A stretch of 64,000 nucleotides of DNA from Betaproteobacteria bacterium GR16-43 (GTDB lineage Bacteria > Pseudomonadota > Gammaproteobacteria > Burkholderiales > Usitatibacteraceae). The number at the start of each line of letters is the position of its first letter. Positions within the stretch are counted from its first letter, which is position 1. A program made the translations under genes and the position numbers. The stretch lies in contig CP019169.1 in assembly GCA_001953215.1 (NCBI GenBank), forward strand, positions 4,588,001-4,652,000. Direction: 5' to 3'. The notes beneath the pieces are model-generated. The model was not told the origin of the DNA. It saw only the letters and a list, made by a program, of their open reading frames with translations, and did not search any database. Of the stretch, positions 53,820-61,942 are shown one piece after another.

Positions 53820-54226
53820 GAGCGCGTTCCGCGATCGCCGCCGCGTCCGTCTTCGTGGCGCTTGCCGCGCCCGCGTACGGGTGCGGCTTCTGCATCGAGG
53901 ACAAGGTGGCGGCGGTCTACGACCATGCGGCTGTCGAGGACGCGCTGCTGCGCCATCGCCACGTGGCCTTCCTCGCCCTCGAGGGACCGGTGCCCGACGC
54001 GGCCGCGGCCCGGCGGGAAATCGGCAAGGCGCTCGCTTCCACGGCCGGCGCCGAGGCCCGGTCGCTGCGCCTCTCGGTCGAGTCCTCGGCGATCTCGGTG
54101 ACCTTCGATCCGAAGCGCATCGCACCCGAGGCGCTCGTCGAAGCACTCAATCGAAAGCTGGCCCACTCGAACCTCGCGGTCTCGATCCTCCAGGTGCGTG
54201 ACGGGCAGGAGAAGTCGAAGACGTAG
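53816..54226 (+). CDS. Secreted protein with GCGFC motif, unknown function
   Basis: 136 residues starting at TTG 53816, which overlaps the nirK stop and has a GGGGGGA ribosome site. A signal peptide (MRARSAIAAASVFVALAAPA) leads to CGFCIEDK at the mature N-terminus. The rest is a two-helix, four-strand pattern (SLRLSVESSAISVTFDPK, LVEALNRKLAHSNLAVSIL) like heavy-metal-associated domains. I suggest a copper or haem accessory for NirK, but the family is not recognised. Confidence 0.6.
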   Translation: MRARSAIAAASVFVALAAPAYGCGFCIEDKVAAVYDHAAVEDALLRHRHVAFLALEGPVPDAAAARREIGKALASTAGAEARSLRLSVESSAISVTFDPKRIAPEALVEALNRKLAHSNLAVSILQVRDGQEKSKT

Positions 54227-54253
54227 CGCCTCGGCGTTCGCCCTCGCGCCCGC

Positions 54254-54267
54254 TTGATCCTGCTCAA
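54254..54267 (+). promoter_or_regulatory. Fnr/Dnr-type box upstream of dnr, leaderless spacing
   Basis: TTGAT-CCTG-CTCAA, centre exactly 40.5 bases before the ATG at 54301. GACAAT at 54289-54294 is in place for a -10 box, so transcription should begin at the start codon. It suggests autoregulation or control by Fnr. Confidence 0.75.
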
Positions 54268-54300
54268 TCGCGCCGCCGGCGCACGGCCGACAATGGCGTC

Positions 54301-54975
54301 ATGGACGCGACCGTCGACCTGCTCTCCCACGCGCCGATCTTCCGGGGCCTCTCGCGCCCGGAGCTCGAGCGCATCGCGGCGGGCACCACCGAGGTCCGTG
54401 CCGAACGCGGTCACCAATTATTCCAATGCGGCGATCCCTGCACCGGCTTCCACATCGTGGTGTACGGCCTGGTGAAGCTCGCCGTGGGAACGGCCTCGGG
54501 CGCCGAGAAGGTGGTCGAGATCGTGGGCCCCGGCCTGTCGTTCGGCGAGGCCGTGATGTTCATGGAGAAGCCCTACATCGTGTCGGCCACCACGCTCGCC
54601 GACAGCCTGTTGCTGGTGGTCGGGCGCGACGCGCTCTTCCGCGCCCTCGACGACGACCCGGCACTGGCGCGACGCATGCTCGCCAACCTTTCGTTTCGCC
54701 TGCACATGATGGTGAAGGACGTCGAGGCGCTCACGCTGCACTCGGCGACGCAGCGCGTGATCGGTTATCTCGCGCGGCTGGAGGACGAAGGCGGTGGCCG
54801 CGTGACGCTCCCGGCGCAGAAGTCCCTCGTCGCCTCGCGCCTGAACCTCACCCCCGAATACTTCTCGCGCATCCTGCACGAGCTCGCAGGCGGCGGATTG
54901 GTGCGCATCGAAGGACGCACCATCGAGATCCTCGACGCGGAACGACTCCAGGCTTACGGCAGCGACGGCACGTAG
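54301..54975 (+). CDS. dnr: Crp/Fnr regulator of the Dnr type
   Basis: 224 residues. The cyclic-nucleotide-binding fold (VVYGLVKLAVGTASGAEK, GPGLSFGEAVMFMEKPYIVS) lacks the cysteine cluster of oxygen sensors. The winged helix has LTPEYFSRILHEL, with Glu186, Ser189 and Arg190 in the E-x-x-S-R pattern that reads TTGAT half-sites. Family knowledge: Dnr proteins bind haem and NO and switch on nir and nor. Its start lies 40.5 bases from an Fnr-type box. It is the likely activator of nirK and norZ. Confidence 0.88.
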   Translation: MDATVDLLSHAPIFRGLSRPELERIAAGTTEVRAERGHQLFQCGDPCTGFHIVVYGLVKLAVGTASGAEKVVEIVGPGLSFGEAVMFMEKPYIVSATTLADSLLLVVGRDALFRALDDDPALARRMLANLSFRLHMMVKDVEALTLHSATQRVIGYLARLEDEGGGRVTLPAQKSLVASRLNLTPEYFSRILHELAGGGLVRIEGRTIEILDAERLQAYGSDGT

Positions 54976-54988
54976 CCCGAGGCGCGTT

Positions 54989-55510
54989 TCAGAAAGGCCA
55001 GAAGCGCCGGCGCTCGCGCCGTTTCGCCATCTTCGCGCCGAGCTGCGCGGCCATCGCCTCGTTGAGAATCCGGCGTGCCACGGGCATCGCCTGGGCTTCC
55101 TCGTAGCGGATGCGCCGGTCGTACGCGGCCTCCAGCGCACGCGCCGCGCCCGGGAATTGGGTATCGGCGAATCCACCGCCGGCCAGGCCGCACAGCATCG
55201 CCCGCACGCGCCGCCAGGTGGCATCGAGCTCACCGTGCTGCGAGGCCAGGGCCGCCATGAAGGCCGCGACCTCGATCGCGTCGTCGCCGCGCGCCCGCCG
55301 TGCGAGCAGCGGGAACAAGCCTTCCTCCTCGTCGCGATGGTGCTGCAGTCCGGCCGCGTCGAAGAAACGCAGCACGCACGACGCGCCTTCGCGCGTGTGG
55401 GAGTCCACGCCGCGCAGGGCCGCGTCATCGGCCAGCGCCACGATGAGGCCGCAATAGCGCCGGATGCGCCGATGGGTCTCGTCGAACTCCAGCATCAGGG
55501 TTTCGATCAT
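54989..55510 (-). CDS. Hemerythrin-like protein
   Basis: 173 residues, four-helix bundle pattern. Iron-ligand candidates are His in DETHRRIRRY, His in LQHHRDEEEGLFPLL and ASQHGELDATW, with glutamates close by. Family knowledge: such diiron proteins bind O2 or NO, or act in iron-sulfur repair. The start overlaps the stop of the DUF2249 gene by four bases; fnr, DUF2249 and this gene form one run. Confidence 0.82.
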   Translation of the reverse strand: MIETLMLEFDETHRRIRRYCGLIVALADDAALRGVDSHTREGASCVLRFFDAAGLQHHRDEEEGLFPLLARRARGDDAIEVAAFMAALASQHGELDATWRRVRAMLCGLAGGGFADTQFPGAARALEAAYDRRIRYEEAQAMPVARRILNEAMAAQLGAKMAKRRERRRFWPF

Positions 55511-55707
55511 GTCTCTCGCCAGACGGTGACCTCGAAGCCCTCCGTCCCGAGGCACTCCGAGTATCGCCAGCCTTCGCGCCGCAGCATCGTGTAGAGCGGC
55601 GCCGGCGAACGGGGCAGCAGGAACACGTGCGGGCCCGGGCCCTGCGCGATCGTGTCGAACACACGCACGATCGGCTCCGGGGGCTCGAGGCCGCGCAGGT
55701 CGATCAC
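55507..55707 (-). CDS. DUF2249 small protein
   Basis: 66 residues. IDLRGLEPPEPIVRVFDTIA and the ending PLYTMLRREGWRY match DUF2249, a SirA-like fold often found beside hemerythrins and NO-reductase genes. GTG 55707 overlaps the fnr stop as GTGA and its own stop overlaps the hemerythrin start as ATGA. Confidence 0.82.
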   Translation of the reverse strand: MIDLRGLEPPEPIVRVFDTIAQGPGPHVFLLPRSPAPLYTMLRREGWRYSECLGTEGFEVTVWRET

Positions 55708-56411
55708 GGCTGCCTCGGGCACAGGCGAAGCGCGTGCGCGTCGTGGATGCGCACCTCGCGTCCGGCCACGCTGATCCAGCCGCGCGCGCGGAACTCGGTG
55801 AGCAACCGGCTCACGGTCTCGATGGTGAGCCCGAGGTAGTCGGCAATCTCGCGGCGCTCCATCGGCAGGCGGAAGTGGTCGGAGGCGAAGCCGCGCTCCG
55901 ACCAGCGCCGGGCGCAGTCGACCAGGAACGCGGCCAGGCGCTGCGGCGCGGAGAGGTGCGCGAGCGCCGCGGCGTGCGCCTGCGTGCTCGCGAGTTGCCG
56001 GCCGAGCAAGCGCCGAAGGTGCGCGGCCACGTGGGGGAACGCGTCCGAAAGCGATTGCGCGCGGCGCAGCGAGATCTCGCACACCTCGCTCTTCTCGAGG
56101 GCCACGGCGCTTCCGGCGTGCATGCGCGGCCCGAAGCCCTCGAGGCCCGCGACGTCTCCGGGCATCAGGAATTGCACCACGTGTTCGCTCCCGCCGGCGG
56201 GCGCGAGCGTCTTCAGGAACCCGGCGCGCACGGCGAACATCGAGTCCTGCCGCGATCCCGCCGCGAACAGCACCTGCCCACGCTCGAGCCGGCGTCGGCA
56301 CTCCACGGCCGAGAGCGAGCCGGACATCGGCTGCGCGGCCTCGCAGAGCGGCGCCATCGCGCAGCCCGCGCAAGCAACCAGGCGGTCGGCGGCGTTAGCC
56401 CGGGCGTCCAT
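55704..56411 (-). CDS. fnr: Fnr-type oxygen-sensing regulator
   Basis: 235 residues. The cluster ligands are Cys14, Cys17, Cys23 (CAGCAMAPLC) and Cys111 (SEVCEI), the same spacing as E. coli Fnr, so a 4Fe-4S oxygen sensor is expected. The recognition helix GLTIETVSRLLTEF has Glu198, Ser201 and Arg202, which read TTGAT. ATG 56411 is preferred to a longer start inside nnrS; it overlaps the nnrS stop by 17 bases. It probably activates the Fnr-type boxes of this island when oxygen is low. Confidence 0.93.
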   Translation of the reverse strand: MDARANAADRLVACAGCAMAPLCEAAQPMSGSLSAVECRRRLERGQVLFAAGSRQDSMFAVRAGFLKTLAPAGGSEHVVQFLMPGDVAGLEGFGPRMHAGSAVALEKSEVCEISLRRAQSLSDAFPHVAAHLRRLLGRQLASTQAHAAALAHLSAPQRLAAFLVDCARRWSERGFASDHFRLPMERREIADYLGLTIETVSRLLTEFRARGWISVAGREVRIHDAHALRLCPRQP

Positions 56412-57603
56412 CGGCACGCGGCCTCCAGTAGATCGGCAGGTAGCGCCACGCCCACGCGCCGAAGCACGCGAGCCACAGCGCGGTGGCGCCGAGCACGAGG
56501 CCGCCATGGGCACCGCGCCACACATCGGCGAACACGCGCATCAGCGCGGCCACCTGGAGCAGCCAGAACGCGGCCCACGTGAGGCGATCTGCGGTGAGCA
56601 CGCGTCCGGAGTGCCCGCAGGTCACGCGGCTCACCATCGCGAGCGTCGTGGAGGCGAGGAATCCCATCGTGACGGCGTGCACCGGCGCCAGTCCCAGCGA
56701 TTCGACGCCGATGAGGCGCAGCAGCGACTGCAATCCGAGCAGGCCATAGGCCACGCCGAGCCACGCGAAGCCCACGTGCAGCATCGCGAGCAGGCGGTTG
56801 GCGAAGCTCTGCGCCAGGCCCCAACGCACCGCGAGCGTGGCCGCCGCCGCGCTCATCGGCAGGTCGACGATCCAGGTCCAGGCCTCGTACGGGCCGAGGG
56901 CCAGCACGCCGTGCGCGAGGCTGCCCTGCACGAGCGCCGCGAGCGTCCACTGCGGCCGCCACTTCGAATGGAACGGCAGCACGCTGCCGGTGAAGAACGG
57001 GATCATGCGATGGCACACCGTGCAGAAGACCGGGACGAGGAACGCCCAAAGCCCCAACACTTCCATCGCGCGTGCGGCGGGCTGCCAGCCGGTGGCGGCG
57101 AAGACGGCCATCGCGAAAACGCCGAGGGCTCCACCGACCATCGCCGCGGCCGCATGGATCGCATGCGTGCGGTCGTCCTCGGGGCTCGCATCGATCATGC
57201 GCACGAAACGCGCGAGGATCGCGAGCCACGTCGCGAGGTAGAAGAGGCACTCGGCCGCGAGCGCGGCGGGACTCGCCTGGGCGCCCACATGCAGCAAGGC
57301 GCCGCCGATGCAGGCCGCGATGCCGGCGGGCACGTAGTCGCGCGCCTCCGGCGCAGGCAGGCCCAGCCAGCGGGGCCCGGCGGTGAAGAGGAATCCGAAG
57401 ATGAAGAACGGCAGGAAGCCGTAGATCATCAGGAAGGCATGCACGCGCGCGGGTTCGAGGCCCTCGGCCAGCGGCGCGGGGATGCCCCGGCTGCGCAGGC
57501 CGAGCGTGACCGCCCACCAGGCGCTCGCCAGCAGCAACTGCACCACGCCGGCGAAGAAGAACAGGCGGTGCGGCGCGACCGCCAAACGCTTCAATGCACT
57601 CAT
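56395..57603 (-). CDS. nnrS: NnrS-family membrane protein
   Basis: 402 residues with about twelve membrane spans. The family motifs HAFLMIYGFLPFFIFGFLF, CTVCHRMIPFFTGSVLPF and HAVTMGFLASTTLAMVSRV with conserved histidines fit NnrS, a haem- and copper-containing protein that protects against NO stress. The start ATG 57603 lies 40.5 bases from an Fnr-type box. No good ribosome site is seen at the usual distance; GGAGG is only one base from ATG, consistent with a leaderless start. Confidence 0.92.
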   Translation of the reverse strand: MSALKRLAVAPHRLFFFAGVVQLLLASAWWAVTLGLRSRGIPAPLAEGLEPARVHAFLMIYGFLPFFIFGFLFTAGPRWLGLPAPEARDYVPAGIAACIGGALLHVGAQASPAALAAECLFYLATWLAILARFVRMIDASPEDDRTHAIHAAAAMVGGALGVFAMAVFAATGWQPAARAMEVLGLWAFLVPVFCTVCHRMIPFFTGSVLPFHSKWRPQWTLAALVQGSLAHGVLALGPYEAWTWIVDLPMSAAAATLAVRWGLAQSFANRLLAMLHVGFAWLGVAYGLLGLQSLLRLIGVESLGLAPVHAVTMGFLASTTLAMVSRVTCGHSGRVLTADRLTWAAFWLLQVAALMRVFADVWRGAHGGLVLGATALWLACFGAWAWRYLPIYWRPRADGRPG

Positions 57604-57636
57604 GCCTCCATCGTGCCGGACCGGTGGAATGCCGCC

Positions 57637-57650
57637 TTGATCCAGATTAA
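57637..57650 (-). promoter_or_regulatory. Fnr/Dnr-type box upstream of nnrS, leaderless spacing
   Basis: TTGAT-CCAG-ATTAA, centre exactly 40.5 bases before ATG 57603. It overlaps the TAA stop of the nitronate monooxygenase gene. A CACGAT at the -12 to -7 position could serve as -10 box. Confidence 0.72.
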
Positions 57651-58816
57651 TCCCGGACCAACTTCTGCCCGGTGAGCAGGTAGCCGAGCAGCTCCGAGAC
57701 GGGCCGGATGGCCTGGCCGAAGGGCAGCGGCTCCGAACCGCGGAAGAACAGGCCCTTCTTCACGTCGCCGCGCAGCGCGTGGCCCAGGCGCGTCGCGATG
57801 CAGAACTGGCCCGCGGCCGCGATGCCGTCGCGCAGCCCGCACGCGGTGAGGCATTGGAGCCCCGGCACGCAACGGCGCGGATCGGCCTTCGCGTTCGCCT
57901 GCAACGCCTGCTCGCGCCCGAGGTAGCGCCGCAGCCACGGCGTGAGCACCGCGCGTGCGGGCAGGCCCGCGACACTCATGAAGGTCACCAGGTCCTCCGG
58001 CTTCGCGCCGGCCAGCACGCGCTTGAACTCCAGGTGCGCGTCGCCTTCCTCCGTCACCGCGAAGGCGGTGCCGACCTGCACGGCCGAGGCGCCGAGGGTC
58101 AGCGCCGCGCGAACCTGCTCGTGCGTGTGGATTCCGCCCGCCACGATGAGCGGCACGCGCTCGCGCTCCAGGCCCAGCGTGGCGAAGAGCGCGAAGACTT
58201 CCTCGAGCACGCGCGCCGAATCGAATCGTGCGTCGCGAACTTCGCCGATGCGGGGCGCGCCCAGGTGTCCCCCGGCCAATCCGGGGTGTTCGAGGATCAA
58301 CGCGTCGGGCAGCCGATTCTTGCGCATCCACTTGCGCAGCACGATGCCCACGCCACGCGACTCCGAAAGGATCGGAACCAGCGCCACGTCCGGGAACGCG
58401 GCCGTGAGGTCCGGAAGGTCGAGCGGCAATCCGGCGCCCATCACGATCGCATGCGCGCCCGACTCGCACGCCTGGCGCACCTGCGCGGCGTGGTCGTTCA
58501 CCGCCTTCATCACGTTGACGGCGACCGCGCCCCGCCCTTCCGAAAGTTCGAGGGCCACGCGTACTTCGCGATCGAGGGCCACGAGGTTCAACGCATCGAG
58601 CGTCGCCTTGTCGCGGACGCCCTCGCTCTTCGCAAGCAGGTCGGCGTGGTGCTGCCGCAGGTCGACGCTCGAGATCGTGCCCATCGCACCGAGGCGCGCA
58701 ACGTGGCCGGCGAGGCGATGGGCCGAGACGCCGACGCCCATGCCGCCCTGCACGACGGGCCGCAACGCGCGGCCGCGCAGGCGCCAGTCGGGAAGCTCCG
58801 GCGATGCGGTACTCAT
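57647..58816 (-). CDS. Nitronate monooxygenase-like flavoprotein
   Basis: 389 residues. A TIM-barrel of the NMO family is shown by VVQGGMGVGVSAHRLAGHVA, the LEHPGLAGGHLG motif, the VPLIVAGGIHTHEQVRAAL phosphate loop and GASAVQVGTAF. It uses FMN and O2 to oxidise nitronates to carbonyls and nitrite. ATG 58816 overlaps the nrdG stop as ATGA, so expression follows the anaerobic reductase genes. C-terminal CVPGLQCLTACG is an unusual cysteine-rich insert. Confidence 0.88.
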   Translation of the reverse strand: MSTASPELPDWRLRGRALRPVVQGGMGVGVSAHRLAGHVARLGAMGTISSVDLRQHHADLLAKSEGVRDKATLDALNLVALDREVRVALELSEGRGAVAVNVMKAVNDHAAQVRQACESGAHAIVMGAGLPLDLPDLTAAFPDVALVPILSESRGVGIVLRKWMRKNRLPDALILEHPGLAGGHLGAPRIGEVRDARFDSARVLEEVFALFATLGLERERVPLIVAGGIHTHEQVRAALTLGASAVQVGTAFAVTEEGDAHLEFKRVLAGAKPEDLVTFMSVAGLPARAVLTPWLRRYLGREQALQANAKADPRRCVPGLQCLTACGLRDGIAAAGQFCIATRLGHALRGDVKKGLFFRGSEPLPFGQAIRPVSELLGYLLTGQKLVRD

Positions 58817-59529
58817 GCGGACGGCCTCCACGTGAAATCAGCAAAGAGACTCGCCAGCTCCGCGAGCAGCGCGGGGGAAGGCCGCGGTCCGCCCGCCGAG
58901 CGCAGCACCGCATCCGAGCAGCCTTCGACGCGAAACGCCTGCAGGGCGAAGCGCCGCACGCCTTGCGCGGCCAGCGTGTGGGCGAGCGCGTGCACGTCGT
59001 CTTCCTCCAGCAGTGCCGGATGCCACGTCGTGCGCACTTCGTAGTCGCAGCCCGTGGCGAGCACGGCTTCGAGGCTCTCGCGGGCGCGCGCCCCGCTGCC
59101 CGCGACACCGGTCACGCGTTCGTAGCGATCGAAGGGCGCCTTCACGTCGAGGCCTACCCAGTCGCACTGCGGGAGGATGCGCGCGAGCCGGCGCGGATGC
59201 ACGCCCGCGCTGTGCAGCCCGATGGCGAAGCCGAGCGCGCGCACCTGCGCCACGGCTTCTTCCAGCGCCGGATCCGAAGTCGGTTCGCCGCCCGAGAAGA
59301 CCACGGCCTCGACGAGGCCTCGCCGGCGCTCGAGGAACGCGAGCACGCGCGGCCAGTCTTCGCCGCCGGCCTCGGGGGCGAGCAGGTGCGGATTCTGGCA
59401 ATAGCCGCAGCGCCACGCGCAACCGCGCAGGAACACGACCGCCGCGAGACGCCCCGGATAGTCGGTCGCGCTGAACGGCACCAGGCCGCCGACGCGCGGC
59501 CCGTGCTCAACCCGCGCGGGCGCCGCCAT
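58813..59529 (-). CDS. nrdG: Class III RNR activase NrdG
   Basis: 238 residues. The radical-SAM cluster is Cys37-x3-Cys41-x2-Cys44 in RGCAWRCGYCQNPHLL, with a GGEP-type motif FSGGEPTSDP. It uses SAM to put a glycyl radical on the reductase. The start overlaps the end of the separate glycyl-domain gene by 23 bp, so reductase, glycyl domain and activase are one operon. Confidence 0.9.
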   Translation of the reverse strand: MAAPARVEHGPRVGGLVPFSATDYPGRLAAVVFLRGCAWRCGYCQNPHLLAPEAGGEDWPRVLAFLERRRGLVEAVVFSGGEPTSDPALEEAVAQVRALGFAIGLHSAGVHPRRLARILPQCDWVGLDVKAPFDRYERVTGVAGSGARARESLEAVLATGCDYEVRTTWHPALLEEDDVHALAHTLAAQGVRRFALQAFRVEGCSDAVLRSAGGPRPSPALLAELASLFADFTWRPSA

Positions 59530-59710
59530 GCTCGCGGAAGTACGTGCGCTCTTCGAACTCGCCCTTCTTGCCGGTGTTGAACGAAGCCACCGGGCGGTGG
59601 TAGCCCATCACGCGTGTCCAGACTTCGCAGCGCTGGCGTTCGTCATCCTCGAGGCGGATCGCGGCGAGCTCGCACGCGTCGATGGGGGCGGTGAATACGG
59701 CCATGTCCAT
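59507..59710 (-). CDS. Stand-alone glycyl-radical domain of class III RNR
   Basis: 67 residues. ERQRCEVWTRVMGYHRPVAS is the C-terminal glycyl-radical motif that normally ends NrdD, with Gly36 in RVMGY as the radical site. The gene has its own AAGGAG seven bases before ATG 59710, in a different frame from nrdD and two bases after its stop, so it is a separate translation unit rather than a frameshifted tail. It probably docks on NrdD as GrcA/YfiD docks on pyruvate formate-lyase. Confidence 0.85.
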   Translation of the reverse strand: MDMAVFTAPIDACELAAIRLEDDERQRCEVWTRVMGYHRPVASFNTGKKGEFEERTYFREHGGARAG

Positions 59711-59712
59711 GG

Positions 59713-61749
59713 TCAGGCTCCTTGGGGTTCGGGGGAACGGGATGCGGATCGCTTCGCGCGTTTCGCCGCGAGGCGCTGTTCGTCGCAGCGCGGGCAGAAG
59801 TCGTGGCGGCCCGAGAGGTATCCGTGCGTGGGGCAGATCGAGAACGTCGGCGTCACGGTGATGTAGGGCAGGCGGAAGCGCTGCAGCGCGCGCCGGACGA
59901 GCTGCTTGCAGGCTTCGGCGCTCGAGATCGCCTCGTTCATGTAGAGGTGCAGCACGGTGCCGCCGGTGTAGAGGCGCTGCAGGTCGTCCTGGCGTTCGAG
60001 GGCCTCGAACGGATCGTCGGTGAAGCCCACCGGAAGCTGCGTCGAGTTCGTGTAGTACGGATTCGCTTCCGTGCCCGCCTGCAGGATACTCGGGTAGCGC
60101 CGCCGGTCCTCCTTGGCGAAGCGGTACGTCGTTCCTTCCGCGGGCGTGGCCTCGAGGTTGTAGAGATGGCCCGTGTCCTCCTGCAACGCGGCGATGCGCT
60201 CGCGCAGGTGATGGAGGAGATCGAGCGCGAGCCGGTGGCCGACGGGATCCGAGAGGTCCGCCATGCCGCCCGTGAAGTTGCGCACCATCTCGTTCACGCC
60301 GTTCACGCCGATCGTGGAGAAGTGGTTTCGCAACGTACCCAGGTAGCGCTTCGTGTACGGGAAGAGCCCGTCGTCCATCAGGCGCTGGATCACCTTGCGC
60401 TTGATCTCGAGGCTGGTCGAGGCGATGCGCACCAGTTCGTCCACGCGCGCGAAGAGTGCCGCGCGATCGCCGCGATGGATATAGCCCAGCCGCGCGCAGT
60501 TGATCGTCACCACGCCCAGCGAGCCGGTCTGCTCGGCCGAGCCGAACAGGCCGTTGCCGCGCTTCAGCAACTCGCGCAGGTCGAGCTGCAGCCGGCAGCA
60601 CATCGAACGGATCATGTGCGGCTGCAGGTCGCTGTTCACGAAATTCTGGAAGTACGGCAGCCCGTACTTCGCCGTCATCGCGAAGAGCGGCTGGCAGTTG
60701 GGATGATCCCAGTCGAAGTCCTTCGTGATGTTGTAGGTCGGGATGGGGAAGGTGAAGGCGCGGCCCTTCGCGTCGCCCACCGACATCACCTCGAGGTAGG
60801 CGCGGTTCACGAGGTCCATCTCGGGTTGCAGGTCGCCGTAGGTGAACGGCATCTCCTCGCCCGCGATCACCGGGACCTGCTCGCGGAGGTCCTCCGGGCA
60901 CGTCCAGTCGAACGTGAGGTTGGTGAACGGCGTCTGCGTGCCCCAGCGCGAGGGCACGTTCAAGTTGTAGACCAGCTCCTGGATGCACTGGCGCACTTCC
61001 GCGTAGCCGAGCGCGTCCTTGCGCACGAACGGCGCCATGTAGGTATCGAACGAACTGAACGCCTGCGCGCCCGCCCATTCGTTCTGCAGCGTGCCGAGGA
61101 AGTTCACGATCTGCCCGACCGCGGACGACAGGTGCTTCGGAGGCGCGGCCTCGACCTTGCCGGGAACGCCGTTCAACCCTTCGGCGAGGAACGTCCGCAG
61201 CGACCAACCCGCGCAGTAGCCGGAGAGCATGTCGAGGTCGTGGACGTGGAGGTCGGCTTCACGATGGGCGCGGCCGACTTCGGGCGGGTAGACGTGCGAG
61301 AGCCAGTAGTTGGCGATCACCTTGCCCGAGACGTTGAGGATGAGCCCGCCCAGCGAGTAGCCCTGGTTCGCGTTGGCGTTCACGCGCCAGTCGGCGCGCG
61401 ACAGGTACTCGTTCACCGAGCGCTCGACGTCGACCCACGTGTGCCGGTCGTCGCGGAGCTTGCGATGCTGCTCGCGGTAGGCGATGAACGCACGCGCCGT
61501 GGTGACGTGGCCCGCGGCGATGAGCGCCGTCTCCACGCAATCCTGGATGGCCTCGATCGCCGGGGCGGGATCCTCGGTGGACGCGGGATCCTCGGTGGAC
61601 GCGAGCGCGCGATCGACGTCGAGCGCGATGCGTTGCGCCTCGACGTGGCCGAAAGCCGCGGTGGCCGCGCCGGCGCGCTCGATCGCGCGGCGGATCTTCC
61701 CGAGGTCGTAGGGCACTCGCGACCCGTCGCGCTTCACCACCTGTTTCAT
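59713..61749 (-). CDS. nrdD: Anaerobic ribonucleoside-triphosphate reductase NrdD without glycyl domain
   Basis: 678 residues. An ATP-cone starts the protein (MKQVVKRDGSRVPYDLGKIR). The barrel has DLDMLSGYCAGWS (active cysteine region), FTNLTFDWTCPEDL and NPYYTNSTQLPVGFTDDPFE. It ends with the zinc finger CPTHGYLSGRHDFCPRC and a basic tail; the expected RVxGY glycyl motif is absent and is encoded by the next gene. GGTGGGAACG precedes ATG 61749. A tandem 18-bp duplication (61568-61603) adds six residues. It makes deoxyribonucleotides without oxygen. Confidence 0.9.
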   Translation of the reverse strand: MKQVVKRDGSRVPYDLGKIRRAIERAGAATAAFGHVEAQRIALDVDRALASTEDPASTEDPAPAIEAIQDCVETALIAAGHVTTARAFIAYREQHRKLRDDRHTWVDVERSVNEYLSRADWRVNANANQGYSLGGLILNVSGKVIANYWLSHVYPPEVGRAHREADLHVHDLDMLSGYCAGWSLRTFLAEGLNGVPGKVEAAPPKHLSSAVGQIVNFLGTLQNEWAGAQAFSSFDTYMAPFVRKDALGYAEVRQCIQELVYNLNVPSRWGTQTPFTNLTFDWTCPEDLREQVPVIAGEEMPFTYGDLQPEMDLVNRAYLEVMSVGDAKGRAFTFPIPTYNITKDFDWDHPNCQPLFAMTAKYGLPYFQNFVNSDLQPHMIRSMCCRLQLDLRELLKRGNGLFGSAEQTGSLGVVTINCARLGYIHRGDRAALFARVDELVRIASTSLEIKRKVIQRLMDDGLFPYTKRYLGTLRNHFSTIGVNGVNEMVRNFTGGMADLSDPVGHRLALDLLHHLRERIAALQEDTGHLYNLEATPAEGTTYRFAKEDRRRYPSILQAGTEANPYYTNSTQLPVGFTDDPFEALERQDDLQRLYTGGTVLHLYMNEAISSAEACKQLVRRALQRFRLPYITVTPTFSICPTHGYLSGRHDFCPRCDEQRLAAKRAKRSASRSPEPQGA

Positions 61750-61841
61750 CGTTCCCACCCCAAGCTGTTGTGATTCGCAGTCGAGGCTAGCCCACGATCT
61801 GGCGTCCCACAATGCGCGGCGGACGAGAATTGCGGCGGGCG

Positions 61842-61855
61842 TTGAGGTGGATCAA
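61842..61855 (-). promoter_or_regulatory. Fnr/Dnr-type box upstream of nrdD
   Basis: On the minus strand TTGAT-CCAC-CTCAA, centre 99.5 bases from ATG 61749, leaving an untranslated leader of about 58 bases if the site lies at -41.5. No convincing -10 box was seen. Confidence 0.62.
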
Positions 61856-61871
61856 TCGGCGTGGCGTTCGC

Positions 61872-61885
61872 TTGATCTGGCTTAA
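61872..61885 (+). promoter_or_regulatory. Fnr/Dnr-type box upstream of the radical-SAM gene
   Basis: TTGAT-CTGG-CTTAA, centre 64.5 bases before ATG 61943. GACAAT at 61908-61913 (the same hexamer as at dnr) places the transcript start near 61920. Confidence 0.7.
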
Positions 61886-61942
61886 GGGTCGGGTCGCGCG
61901 CGGCAGGGACAATCCAGCCGTTGCCAACGAAACCCCCTCGCC

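Noticed and set aside
52245-54146. N-terminal extension of the hemolysin III gene antisense to nirK
   Set aside because: The recognisable family starts at ATG 52244; the upstream part mirrors nirK codons.
59507-59715. Frameshift sequencing error splitting nrdD
   Set aside because: The glycyl-domain gene has its own AAGGAG site and ATG two bases after the nrdD stop, and nrdD has a natural-looking basic tail; a real split is more likely, though reads should be checked.
61568-61603. Tandem 18-bp duplication inside nrdD
   Set aside because: Adds six residues (STEDPA twice) in a linker after the ATP-cone; probably neutral slippage, not a functional repeat.
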